20,094 nt of DNA from Phoronis australis (Eukaryota > Phoronida > Phoronidae), in assembly GCA_002633005.1 (NCBI GenBank), contig NMRA01000111.1, forward strand, positions 899,382 through 919,475, written 5' to 3'. Positions 9,521-19,353 of this stretch are shown in pieces (the stretch's first letter is position 1; each line of letters begins with the position of its first letter). The notes beneath the pieces are model-generated. The model was not told the origin of the DNA, searched no databases, and worked only from the letters and a program-made list of their open reading frames with translations. Made by a program: the position numbers and the translations under genes.

Positions 9521-9660
9521 CGATCAGGGGTATTACACCACATGGACAGCAGACGACCCGGGATATTACTCCACATGGACATCTTAATCCGTGTATGACT
9601 TAGCAGACGACCCGGAGACGGAGTATTAAACCACATGGACACCTTGTTCCGTCTATGACT
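9521..9660. repeat. Imperfect tandem repeat with CCACATGGAC core
   Basis: CCACATGGAC recurs at 9538, 9571 and 9631. The second and third units run about 60 bases, sharing GCAGACGACCCGG before the core and CCGT(G/C)TATGACTT after it. The first unit is shorter, 33 bases. Confidence 0.75.
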
Positions 9661-9700
9661 TCTAATGTTAACTATGGAGTAACTTAGGCTAATTTAGAAC

Positions 9701-9769
9701 AAAGATTTTCTTTTGAGTTGAGTAAAGATTTTCTTTTGAGTTGAGTAACATTTAGTGCACTTAGTGCAC
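9701..9769. repeat. Two exact short tandem duplications
   Basis: A 23-base unit starting AAAGATTTTCTTTTGAG occurs twice head to tail (9701-9723, 9724-9746). It is followed by TTAGTGCAC twice (9752-9760, 9761-9769). Exact copies point to recent duplication. Confidence 0.9.
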
Positions 9770-12700
9770 CTTGTATAACCGTGGAAAAACCAATCGAATG
9801 TGGACATGTAGAACATCATGAACGTCTACGAATTGTTTTCACCAAATTAAGAAATTCACACTGAAATCTTCAAAGATTCATATATCAGCCATCCTATTAG
9901 CACGGAGGGATCTCGGAAAATGACATTAGTAGACGGATTTGCAAAGCATTTTGATTTGTATTGGCTGCCGCCAAATCGGTCATCAATTTTAGTAAGTACA
10001 CCTGGACAATGGATTGTACATTTCCATGGCAACTCATGTTGTTCTGCGGGGGGCAAAGCCATAAAGAATCAACAAATTGCCATTTTCAGAGATTGAGATT
10101 GCAAGAAATTTATAACATCTGGGTATGAACGGGAAAATACAATGCAATAACCGCCAATGAATATTAATGATCCCTCGCAAAAACACATGGCTGTACCTAA
10201 CAGACAGAAACAGTCAAATAAATTGTATTTACACAGGAAAAGTAAAATTGTTAAATACAGCTTTGATAGGCAGCCGGCATAAATTGTCGTCAGGTGTCGA
10301 AACATGCGGTGTAGTTCATCATTCAAACAATGTGCTGCATTTGACAAAGCCAATCAAGGATTAAACGATACATCCATTCAAAATTAGACTCTACAATTGC
10401 CACAGAAAACACGAAAATGGATAAAGACGAGGTTTGTATCAATGACGTAAACAACGACCTGAGATAAACCTCTACTGCAATACACATTCCGAGCTACAAT
10501 TCCCCCGAGTAAGTTGCTCAAATTTCCAATGCTGGTTGCAAATCACTGCGTATAATCTTGCAATAAATTAAACTATAACATCGATGCTCGAGTTTTATCA
10601 CAATCACGATGTCTGTGAATTTCTGGCCTAGATCTACCACAGTCAAATCCCTTGGGTTCCTGAACGGATTTCTCAGCTGGAGTCATTTGTGCTGGATAAA
10701 TGAACAAGACAGAAGGACTATTAGCTGGCCACACTATTCCATCATGACGTCATTTCTTGATCTCGCTTTCAATAAGGATTTTATTAATACTTCAATAACC
10801 ACTTTATTTCCAGCAATTTGCCACAACAATGCTGACGAAAGAGCCGCTCTTACCTAGTAAACACTTTGATGCTGTAGCTGAATAACTGCACACGATCTGT
10901 CGAGGACTGGAACACTCGGTCATTTGGTGCACACTTCTCAAAAGTGTACGCTTGAATTTAATCTTTATCATCAATAATCGCCTACTTGAGAAAACTATAT
11001 TACCGGTAGCACTTGTAGCCATTCTCTACCATTGTGTAACGGAGAGATATTTTGTAAGTCTAAGCTTACACTTGCAACAATATTTAACTACATAGCATAA
11101 GCTTCATAACACTCGAGTCCAAGATTGGGAAATACCAATGGTATACAAGAAGGATTGCCAGACTATCAAAATGATTAAAGAGCCGCATGGAGAGGTTCTT
11201 CTATCCAAATATGACACGTTACCATAGATACAGACAAGTCTCCGAATACCAAAAGTGGGACTCACCTTTCATTTCAAGAATACAGCCCAATCTCCCATGG
11301 TAATGAAGCAATTTGTCAATCGAAAGGAAGTAGTTGACAGATTGTTTGATAATCTGACACTGGGGTACAATGTTTTTATCTTACTTGAGTGCAAATCATG
11401 CGTGTGTTAATTCTTATCACTCTCCTGCTATTTTCCCAAGCCAGTATACACACGCTTTGTGAATGAGAGTGATATGGATGGCGATAGGCTAACCATGATG
11501 TTAAGAATGACGATGGTGACGTTATGATGACGACGACGGCAAAGATGCAACGACAGTTGCAATAACGGAAGGCTAGCTACGCTGTGGCGTAAGTGATCGA
11601 GACGTCATGGTAACAGCACCGAGGCACATTGCGTCTTAATATAGCATCTAATCATTAAACAGGTGTCTATATGATTTGTTTGAAGAAGTTTGTTTACGTT
11701 TCGGAGATAAAATACGGTCGACGACCACTCTCAGCAATGTACAATGTTGATAAATTTGTAGGATTAGCGACCAATTGGCTTGTATTAGTGATAAATTAGC
11801 ACTGCTGGATAAGTTGATAACTTCATACCAAGGTCAGTGATGGTCTTCACAACACGTGACGAAAGAATGACAACCTATCTTCATGGTTGCAATCACTGTT
11901 TAGCTTACCACTGCAAAATCTCCTTCTTTGAACAAAAGGACAAAAACGGTCTAAACGTTTATGAATTTCAACGAGTAAACTTCTTGTACTCAGTTACTGT
12001 TCACACATGAGTGCTCAATCGCACAGACGCAGGCAACATATAATTTAACTTAATTTCGGGAATGTGTTTGACATCAAACGAATTTGTTGAATTTAATTAC
12101 CTTTTGTAGCTACAGATAAAGAAGCGGCGCCCAATACAAAACAAAGTGTACTATCTGTTTTCACCAAAAAGTGCGAAGGGTATTTATATTACCAGACGCT
12201 AGCAGGAATTAGCCAAGAAGATTGGAAATCAGATAACCGCAGTTAGCACCTGTAGAAATAGAGGGGGAAGTCTATATTTTCCAGAGGAGTGGCTAAAAAT
12301 ACAACAGGACAATCAAAGTTTAAGACTTGTTCTATTCCGATCCATTGGCATTTGGGATATCAATAACATTTGTTCCGAGCTAACAAGCTACAATAATCAT
12401 GACACCATTAAATCTCATCTTACACGAGTCAATAGTTGTTGACTTTGTGCTTGTTTAACAAGAAAACATTTAGAGAAATGAAAGCAACTAACCTCTTTGC
12501 AATAGTACGTAGGAGGGTTAAGACGCACACCGTTGCTTCATAATGAAATCAGCAATCCGAATAACAGACGATACAACCAACATTCCTTTATGAATCTACC
12601 GTAGTTAATCGACGCATGTCAGCATTCTAAAATTTCGCTGTTTCCAAATTTAAGAACGAGACATAATTTCAATGCGTTAAGCATGTTTGATGTGCCTAAA

Positions 12701-13424
12701 TTGCAAAAATGGCAAAACTAGTTGTAAATTTGAAGCATTCTATCAAACACACGTTTTGTTTATTGTGGATCAGAGGGTGTAAACTTGTACAGAGCACAAA
12801 ACTTGTGAGCCGAATTAGAATATGTTACTCATAGTATTCTAAATGAACGTAGTATGTTGCATTCACTGCGAAACACCTGCATTTCTGAATAAATGTTTGT
12901 TTTCCTACTTTTTCAGGCTATAGCCCACAATTACATACTGCGCTACGTTCTAAACATTACAATTGTTAAAACGAGATTAAATAGACTTTGAGCTTCGCGG
13001 TTTTCTTTTTGTTCGAAAGCCAGTACTTCCACTAACAAGTTGATCCCTGGATTATTTTTAATACACCTGAATTACCAACACCTGTGACGCCAAAGCGCCG
13101 ATCCTACATCGGACGATAGCAACACAAACAGAGGGTGTTATTTTCATCTCTTGTGAGCGATTAATCCATCAAAATGTGACCAGAAATTCGTGGAATGGCT
13201 AACCGAATGCATTCATTCCAACTGGCATTAGTTGTCACGTTAATGAATAGGCTACAGCGAGACGGTAGCACGTGGTGAGCTATTCTCATTACTTTGTGCA
13301 ATCTAGAAAAACTATTTTATTGAAAAATAAACAATTTCTTTGCGATTTTCACCCATTTCTCATCAATCGTTATTTATAATACACAAACAGGTTTGCATAA
13401 AGTATGAACGTTAAAAGGGAGTCC
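9770..13424. other. Long stretch without a supported gene
   Basis: Only short ORFs with no family resemblance. A consensus-like donor on the minus strand (CTAG|GTAAGA at 10854/10853) could mark a further untranslated exon. A trinucleotide-like GATGAC-rich patch lies near 11500-11540. No RNA gene seen. Confidence 0.45.
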
Positions 13425-13509
13425 GTTGGTACGTAGACGCGAGAACCTCGCGAAAACGCGATGATCACACCTAGTTTCCTTCACGAGATTCTTGCGTCTA
13501 CGGAACAGC
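13425..13509. repeat. About 85-nt imperfect hairpin
   Basis: Arms 13432-13454 and 13480-13502 match at 20 of 23 positions. All three differences are transitions. Partial pairing continues outward to 13425 and 13509, and the loop is 25 bases. Size and shape are within the range of microRNA precursors, but an old inverted repeat explains it equally well. Confidence 0.6.
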
Positions 13510-15061
13510 ATCCAGATTTTGGTAATACCACGAGATCGTCACAAATTCATATACGAACGAATACCAGTATGTGCTTTACTGCTCGCTAGTTTTACTCGCA
13601 AGCGACGTCACAGCTTTTAATTGCGTGTAAATCATTCGAATATAAGGATAAGCAATTCATCCCAGTGCACTGGAGCGTGATAGCAAACCATGAATTGTAG
13701 AAGTAGTAGCGAGTATTTGTGAGAACAGGTTCTTTACTTCCCACAAAAAAATCTAAAATGCGTCACTTTGAGATCGATGAAAGGTTTTGAGAATGCAGAT
13801 TTCGAAATCCGTATAAAGAGATCGATGCTAGTAACCTAATCATCGGATTGAATAGATTAATGTGCACTGTGCAACATTTTTAGTAGCTTGTCGGACAATG
13901 CTGACCACGAAATACTCTATCTCTCTTTTCATTAAAAATATAAAATCTTCGTCGTAGTTAACCAAGTCCAAAGAAGACGATTTTTGGACCTCGGGGCTTG
14001 ACAAAATGAAGCCCCCCGCCATGACAAGGGAGATAACTGTGTGAACAAAACTGTCAGGCTTATTGGTCACGCGCGGGTGGCAGTTATTTATCTGTCATCC
14101 TTATTGTCCGTGAATCGAAAGTTAATGGTAACGATTTTGCATTATAAGCTTTTAGAAAACCGGGAAAATAATTTCCTTTTAATTTCACCAACAATGAATT
14201 TTGCCTATATATTTAAACGATGTTGTCAACACGGGAAGACGTTTCATTCAATGCTTTTTGTGCCACAAAACCTGCCTTTCGCACTACCGTGTATTAGACA
14301 CAGACAATTTGAGAGTACTTCAGGGGAGAAAATGACTGACATCTATTCTCAAGGCGTAATTGCCTATTTACGGGGCAGACACTGAGTCTGGGATATGAAC
14401 AGAACAATAAACGACCAGGTTAGCGTTTCACTCCAGATTATCCCAATTATGACACCCTGCACAGGCATTTAACTGTCACCCCTTTAACAGGCGCCGTCTA
14501 TTCGCAAGAGTCTTCGGTTAGGTAAACAAAAGCAAAAAATAAGTCGATTTTCGATAAAATGACACGTTCAAGACAAGTCAAATGGTTCGTGTTTCAGTAA
14601 ACTGTATTTTAGAAAGGTACTTAGTGTTTAAACATTCGAATCTTACATTTGTAGTCCCACCTCCAACGTTCACATGAAATCAATCGTTACAGTGCTATCT
14701 TAAATTTTACAATCATGTTTTTTGGAAAGACTTGGCATTCAATTATATGTACGAGCTCCACCAAACAAAAGATATGCAGGTGTTTAATTACACGATCCGT
14801 GTAAACAATGTTTCCATAAACAATACAACTTCACAACGAAATTGTTTAACAAATAAAGAAAAGCGAAATAAGATAATTTCGAAACAGAAAAAATGCACAT
14901 GAGGTCCCGGAGAAACTTCTGAACAATAAAACACCACGCTTTTGACATTAATTAAAAGAAATTTCGTGTTTCTAACACTATCTATTTCCAATCTCCGTAC
15001 TCGACATTTCCAAGTATTCAAAATATGAAGAAACACCACAGAGGGATTCCCGTTCTCTTAC
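13510..15061. other. Stretch without a supported gene
   Basis: Contains a perfect 7-bp hairpin GGGGCTT/AAGCCCC (13993-13999, 14009-14015). A 114-codon frame at 14041-14385 lacks any recognisable domain. Confidence 0.45.
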
Positions 15062-15187
15062 CTTACACGGAAGGCGACAGAGAGTCTGGTCAGACGTCTT
15101 TCCCATACAATTGTTGATGGCTGAGTGACATAACGGAATTCGTCTCTGATTATTTGTCAAGCTATTTATCTACGAATTCCCTTTATA
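15062..15187 (-). promoter_or_regulatory. Possible distal alternative first exon with TATA box
   Basis: On the minus strand TATAAAG (15187-15181) is followed about 120 bases later by a strong donor, GTAAG|GTAAGA at 15062/15061. The spacing fits a short first exon of about 95 bases. It could splice to the aquaporin acceptor at 8449. The nearer donor at 8578 is the simpler choice, and a chance match is possible. Confidence 0.22.
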
Positions 15188-16189
15188 CCAGGATATTTCC
15201 CATCTTTTCTGCGTAAGTGCGGTGGGCGAATTATGTGTACAAATGTTATTGTTCGCAATAAGCGCAGCGCAAACACAACCGAGTGTGCGGACCTTCGATT
15301 GAACCGTTAATGTTGATTTAAGCCATTGTTGAATTCATTTCACGAACACAAGAACACGGAGTTATAGAAACATTCTAGTGTCAATCCTTTTGCAAAATCG
15401 ACCCTCTCAGTAAAAATAACCACGCAAAGAACAAATCCTATTTAGAAGGAATCCAGCTAGCCTTTGGCAATAGATGACATAGAGAAAAGCAAACACTTAC
15501 GAAGTATCCCTTTGGACTAACCTCACTAAGACTCACAGGTGTATTCAGGCTAAGTAGTGTCTTTTATTTATTCGAGTTCGGACCAATGCGATGTCACACA
15601 AGTTGAGTCAAATCACTTTATCCAATTTGTTTATTATTTGCTACCGTTTGTTTGTTCTTAATTGTCCCCGTGTTTGCAACGACTGAATGCCCTTCGTTTA
15701 CCCAGGTGCAATGTTTTTGAGAGTGAGGTGAAAAACCAAGGATGACGTGTGCAGTTGTAAACTGACTAATGACATTTCGTTTGTTACATGTATATGTTAA
15801 ACTCAAAATGGCGCAAGCAGGCTTGGCGTTACAATTCAAAACATCGTTGACAGCACGCGCCATTATGATTTAGAATTGTTACTTCGCGATTAAACACGTA
15901 AATGTATTTTCTCAACAAACAGCAGACTAAGAGGTTATGAGGAGATTGAATTAATTTGTTATGGTTGCTATTATATTATTTCACCCTTATCCTTCGATGG
16001 TGTTCAAGCTTGCACGTATGGTGTAACTGAGTGGGTGGTCTTCCGATGTCGCAACATCGAATGCGAAAAGTATGCTACGGATTTAATATGCAGTTTGATT
16101 TAAGTTCCAATCATAAGAAAAGATTTGCGGAACTAACGAGATTGCATATTCTGGTACACGTTTAAGAGTGCAATCAAACTTTTACACCC
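15188..16189. other. Stretch without a supported gene
   Basis: AT-rich, short ORFs only, nothing recognised. Confidence 0.5.
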
Positions 16190-16385
16190 CAATAGATAAA
16201 ACCTATTTTAAGATAAAACTTAAATTTGTCTCAAGATATTTAAAAAAGAGATCTTAAGTTTGACTTATGTTTTTGACTTAAGCTTTGTCTTAATTTCGAC
16301 TTATCAGTTGTGGAAGTTTCAAAGTTTGGAATTTGATACAAATCTTAGACTTAAGTAAAAATGAACTTAAGTCAGTTTCTTAGAA
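16190..16385. repeat. CTTAAG-rich degenerate repeat with hairpin
   Basis: Variants of GACTTAAGT occur many times in both orientations. GACTTAAGT (16348-16356) and ACTTAAGTC (16365-16373) form a perfect 9-bp hairpin with an 8-base loop. It looks like a decayed palindromic element or the core of a small inverted-repeat transposon. Confidence 0.6.
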
Positions 16386-16905
16386 CGGATCCCTTGTCTC
16401 AAACGTTACTACAAAGTTGAGTTTTACTTCTAAAATTCCTAATTTCTGACGTATTTTTCCAATAATTCAACCCTCAGGAGAAAAAATAGACTATACGTTG
16501 ATAGTCTTTAGAACTTTGAAGTTTACTGTGCTCCTGGCACGTTGCTCAAGAAAATTTTCCATCGTTGGAAATCCCTCAACAAATAACTTGTGACTAACGC
16601 CACAGAAACTGTAATGGTTGCCTACATATAGGCAGAATGTGGCCGAAACGGTCGTTGGACGACAGAACCAAAACCATCCTCAGGGACTGCATAGGGAGAT
16701 TTTTCAAAACCTCACACAGAGATTTGACAGCGCCGACAACAAAGGTTTCCACACGGTATATTAATCCCGAGCCGGGATCCCAACACCTGCCCTATTTCAC
16801 CGCAGGATAATCCTAATACTTGACCCAAGTTGCTGACGTTTGACACCCAGCAAGTCCTCTGTGCTCGCGGAGAGTCACGAACAATAGCACTGAGTAGCGT
16901 TAAAG
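16386..16905. other. Stretch without a supported gene
   Basis: No recognised feature. Base composition is closer to even toward the right end, just ahead of the coding-like segment at 16906. Confidence 0.4.
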
Positions 16906-17326
16906 ATGAGAGAATACTTTGATACGGCTAATGAGACATCTGCAATGGCGAGAATATTGTACTTGAAACTTGGCGAAATAAAGAAAAATCTGCAGCGGAG
17001 TGTCTGTTTCTATGCGATAGATAATGCCGAGTCGCATTTTGTCGCCTGCAAAGAACCAGAACAGTTGAGTAGGGCCATAAACCCTCCTCATTGTATATGA
17101 CGTCGCAGCTTATCTGCGTGACATCGCTTCACTTTTCCGTGTAGGGTACCGCCAGCTTGGCATTCTCCGGCAACGTTCAAAGTTGCCGTCGCAACGTCTG
17201 CATGACAGAATAGAAGCAACACTCAGCGACGTGTTGGTGTTTGGTCCAGAACAGTGCATCCCACTCAGTAGGAGTAGAGGAACGCCTATAAAGTGTACAC
17301 AACATGACTCTAGTACCTCAAAATAA
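16906..17326 (+). pseudogene. Unrecognised coding-like segment with a frameshift
   Basis: An ATG-started frame runs 16906-17100 (64 codons). A second frame, shifted by +1 and open from 17081 to TAA at 17324-17326, takes over where the first stops. Around the switch the texts read INPPHC and then IVYDVAAYLRDIASLFRVG. The second part has a normal protein-like mix (QLGILRQRSKLPSQRLHD, VLVFGPEQCIPLS). AATAAA at 17322-17327 overlaps its stop codon. I recognise no family. It may be a decayed gene, a mobile-element ORF, or exons with an unseen splice. Confidence 0.35.
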
Positions 17327-17333
17327 ACTTTAT

Positions 17334-17361
17334 TACTTGGCGAAATAAATTTCGCCAAGTA
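17334..17361. repeat. Perfect 13-bp inverted repeat
   Basis: TACTTGGCGAAAT and ATTTCGCCAAGTA are separated by AA. Each arm contains the 12-mer that recurs at 16968, 18313 and 18465. Confidence 0.9.
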
Positions 17362-18196
17362 TGTTGCTCTTCCACTAAGTTTGTTTTTTTTTGTTTGTTT
17401 GCACGATACAGGTCGCAATTTTCGTCCGATCATCACGAAATTTACACATAACACGTACTTCCGGAAGTTTTTCGTCAAAATCGGATCCAAGATGGCGGCT
17501 GTGGCGGCCATTTTGTTTTCATTTAAAGGTTCAAATGCTTCTGGAGGCTACAATTTTTTACGTAAAAGGCTAAGAAATCGGCACCGTAAATGGACCAGAA
17601 GCTTGCTACAAGTATACCGGAAATTGTTTACTTCCGGTTAAATATGGCGGAAATATCGGCGATCGCGCATGGCCTAAAAACGTTTTCTCCTGTAGAGGGC
17701 GCATTTTGAGACCAATTCCTTCGAATTTTTATAGCTTTTAGTTTCTTATGACATGCTATTATACAAAGCCAAAAAACCGGAAGTTGCTTTCAAGATGGCG
17801 CTTCTGGCGCATGTTGACCTATTTTCAGTCGTGCTGAGGTTCCACCTAAACGCGATGAGAAAATGACGTGAACTTTTGCATGTGGATCCTTAAAGGTATA
17901 CTCTTTCAAATGAACTGTAACAATTTTTTCTCAGGCTTACCGTTTTCGAGATATTTGACTTCGAATTTCTTAAGAAAAAAATTATTTTTTTCGAAAAATT
18001 TACGGAATTAGGCTATACCATCAATTTAGATAGAATTTTGAACGGGCTTTCAGAAGATGTTTTCCATTTTTGGTTAGGACGTCTACTTTTTGAGTCATTT
18101 GAGATTTTCCTATAACGCTGTTCTTTTGTTGAGCGCACTTGCTGCATTGATGTTGGTTTATCTTCTATTGAACTAGACTGTCGCCTATTTCTTATT
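17362..18196. other. Repeat-like stretch with ETS- and YY1-type motifs
   Basis: Contains the palindrome ACTTCCGGAAGT (17457-17468) and AAGATGGCGGC near 17490. Two further rough copies of the pair lie near 17632-17650 and 17776-17800. The rest is AT-rich. ORFs starting at the ATGGCGGC are short and resemble nothing. It looks like a dispersed repeat. Confidence 0.45.
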
Positions 18197-18484
18197 GATT
18201 TATGACATCTAAGTTCGTCATATGAATGTTGTGATGTTGTTCATCATCGCCACCACCATCATCATATTCGTCATCATCTTCGTCATCATCTCCGTCGTTG
18301 TCTTTTCCGTTAATTTCGCCAAGTGTCGCTCAAGACCGTAGCCTTTTTCATACTGATTTCGGACTTCTACGTTCGTCATGTGTATGTTATTATTACTTCT
18401 TTTGTTCATCCTCGCCACCATCGTCGTCATATTCGTCATCATCTTAATCGTCATTTTTTGGTTAATTTCGCCAAGTTTCGCTCC
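18197..18484. repeat. Two diverged tandem units of about 152-158 bases
   Basis: Shared blocks are GTTCGTCAT(A/G)TG (18213, 18371), CATATTCGTCATCATCTT and TTAATTTCGCCAAGT (near 18311, 18463). On the minus strand the units carry GAT/GAC-rich sequence. In one frame unit 1 is open for an Asp-rich text (DDDEYDDDGGGDDEQ), and unit 2 keeps the same text (DDDEYDDDGG) but with stops. Confidence 0.75.
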
Positions 18485-18584
18485 TCGGAGCGCTTTCATT
18501 ATTATATCTTACTTGATTTCAGTGCCTTTAGTGCACAGCTCATAAAGAAACACGCAAAAATTGAAAAAATAATAATTATGTACA

Positions 18585-18605
18585 ACGTCATGGGTTGAAC
18601 CCAAG
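18585..18605 (+). repeat. Left terminal inverted repeat
   Basis: Begins ACGTCATGGGTTGAAC and continues CCAAG. Pairs with 19229-19249 with a single mismatch. Confidence 0.8.
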
Positions 18606-18690
18606 TCGTTCGCCATACTGTTCGAATCAGAGACAAAGTGTAGAGGGAAGTGAAAGCAAAGTACATTTAACGTCGAGAAGGCTCGTAGGG

Positions 18691-18929
18691 ATCAAAAGAT
18701 GTGTTTCCGGAGGCTGCAGCAACAGCAGCCAGGCGGAGAACGTCTCGGTTTTCCGAAGGACACCAAAGTTGCGCAGAAGTGGCATCGCTTCGCGCGCCGA
18801 ACGAGAGTGTGGGACCTCATCGTGGACCAAGCAATTCGGTCCGGGGCCACTCTGTGTTCTGCCCACTTTGAGGACTCGTGTTTCGACTCCAGTCACAGGA
18901 GATGTTACGATGAAGGCCTGGTTCAATAA
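18691..18929 (+). pseudogene. THAP zinc-finger domain, frameshifted
   Basis: THAP domains are DNA-binding C2CH zinc fingers found in P-element-type transposases and in host proteins derived from them. The first half lies in frame 1: KRCVSGGCSNSSQAEN, with the C-x4-C pair at codons 18700 and 18715. The second half is in frame 3: LGFPKD, KWHRF with the conserved Trp, and LCSAHF with C-x2-H at codons 18855 and 18864. The two frames cross near 18721-18750, where one base is missing or two are extra. The spacing between the Cys pairs, about 46 codons, fits the family. The codon before KRC is ATC where an ATG would be expected, so the start is probably lost too. TAA follows DEGLVQ. Confidence 0.75.
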
Positions 18930-18962
18930 AGGACAATATTTATCATTCAGAAACATCGGCTC

Positions 18963-19205
18963 TTAATTCAGGATCGTCTGTTGGACGACTGGGTTGACTC
19001 GCCGAGCCCGATTCTCTCGCGGGAGGATCCAGTTCGTAAGGCTCAAAGTAGAAAAGTACACAGCCGGAAGCACATTAAACTCGTTCTCGCTTTCGTGCAA
19101 CCCCATTTCCTCATCCTGGCCACCATTCCCGTACGTTTCTTCATAGTATTCATTCAATTCTTGCTCATAATCGTCGTCGCTCTCAAATTCACTGCTCTCC
19201 GCCAT
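18963..19205 (-). pseudogene. Acidic N-terminal coding fragment, frameshifted
   Basis: From ATG 19205 the frame reads MAESSEFESDDDYEQELNEY and stays Glu/Asp/Tyr-rich for about 45 residues. Past about 19075 it becomes unlike this. Another frame there reads FYFEPYELDPPARESG, ending at a TGA near 18950. The aromatic-x-FEP tract after an acidic leader recalls N termini of transposon-associated proteins in cnidarians and fish, but I hold that loosely. It converges on the THAP fragment. Confidence 0.4.
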
Positions 19206-19228
19206 TGTTCAATGCTAGTCACTGATTT

Positions 19229-19249
19229 CTTGTGTTCAACCCATGACGT
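19229..19249 (-). repeat. Right terminal inverted repeat
   Basis: Plus strand CTTGTGTTCAACCCATGACG plus T, the inverse of 18585-18605. It lies 24 bases upstream of the minus-strand ATG. Confidence 0.8.
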
Positions 19250-19353
19250 CACATGGCGGGAAATGTGAAAATTGGCAAAATTGAAAGGAAATTCAAAATT
19301 TCGAGCTAATTACACAAAATAAACATGGGTTTAGCTAAATTTTACATCATAAT

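Larger units (their letters stand above)
18585..19249. mobile_element. Internally deleted DNA-transposon remnant with inverted ends
   Basis: The ends 18585-18605 and 19229-19249 are inverse copies matching at 20 of 21 bases (core ACGTCATGGGTTGAAC). Inside, two broken genes begin near opposite ends and converge: a THAP zinc finger on the plus strand and an acidic N terminus on the minus strand. No convincing target-site duplication is visible. The arrangement fits a two-gene element that lost its middle; the superfamily is not settled. Confidence 0.55.

Noticed and set aside
9538-9640. CRISPR-like array
   Set aside because: Three unevenly spaced imperfect units in an intron-bearing animal sequence; it is a simple tandem repeat.
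14041-14385. 114-codon open frame
   Set aside because: No recognisable domain or motif, no supporting signals; isolated in non-coding sequence.
17381-17641. Plus-strand ORF starting near AAGATGGCGGC
   Set aside because: The ATG is part of a motif that recurs within the repeat, and the translation resembles nothing.
18218-18499. Met/Thr-rich minus-strand ORF over the tandem repeat
   Set aside because: It is the off-frame reading of GATGAC-type repeats; the composition is an artefact of the repeat.
18627-18956. 109-codon minus-strand ORF opposite the THAP fragment
   Set aside because: Antisense shadow. The zinc-ligand pattern and conserved residues are on the plus strand.
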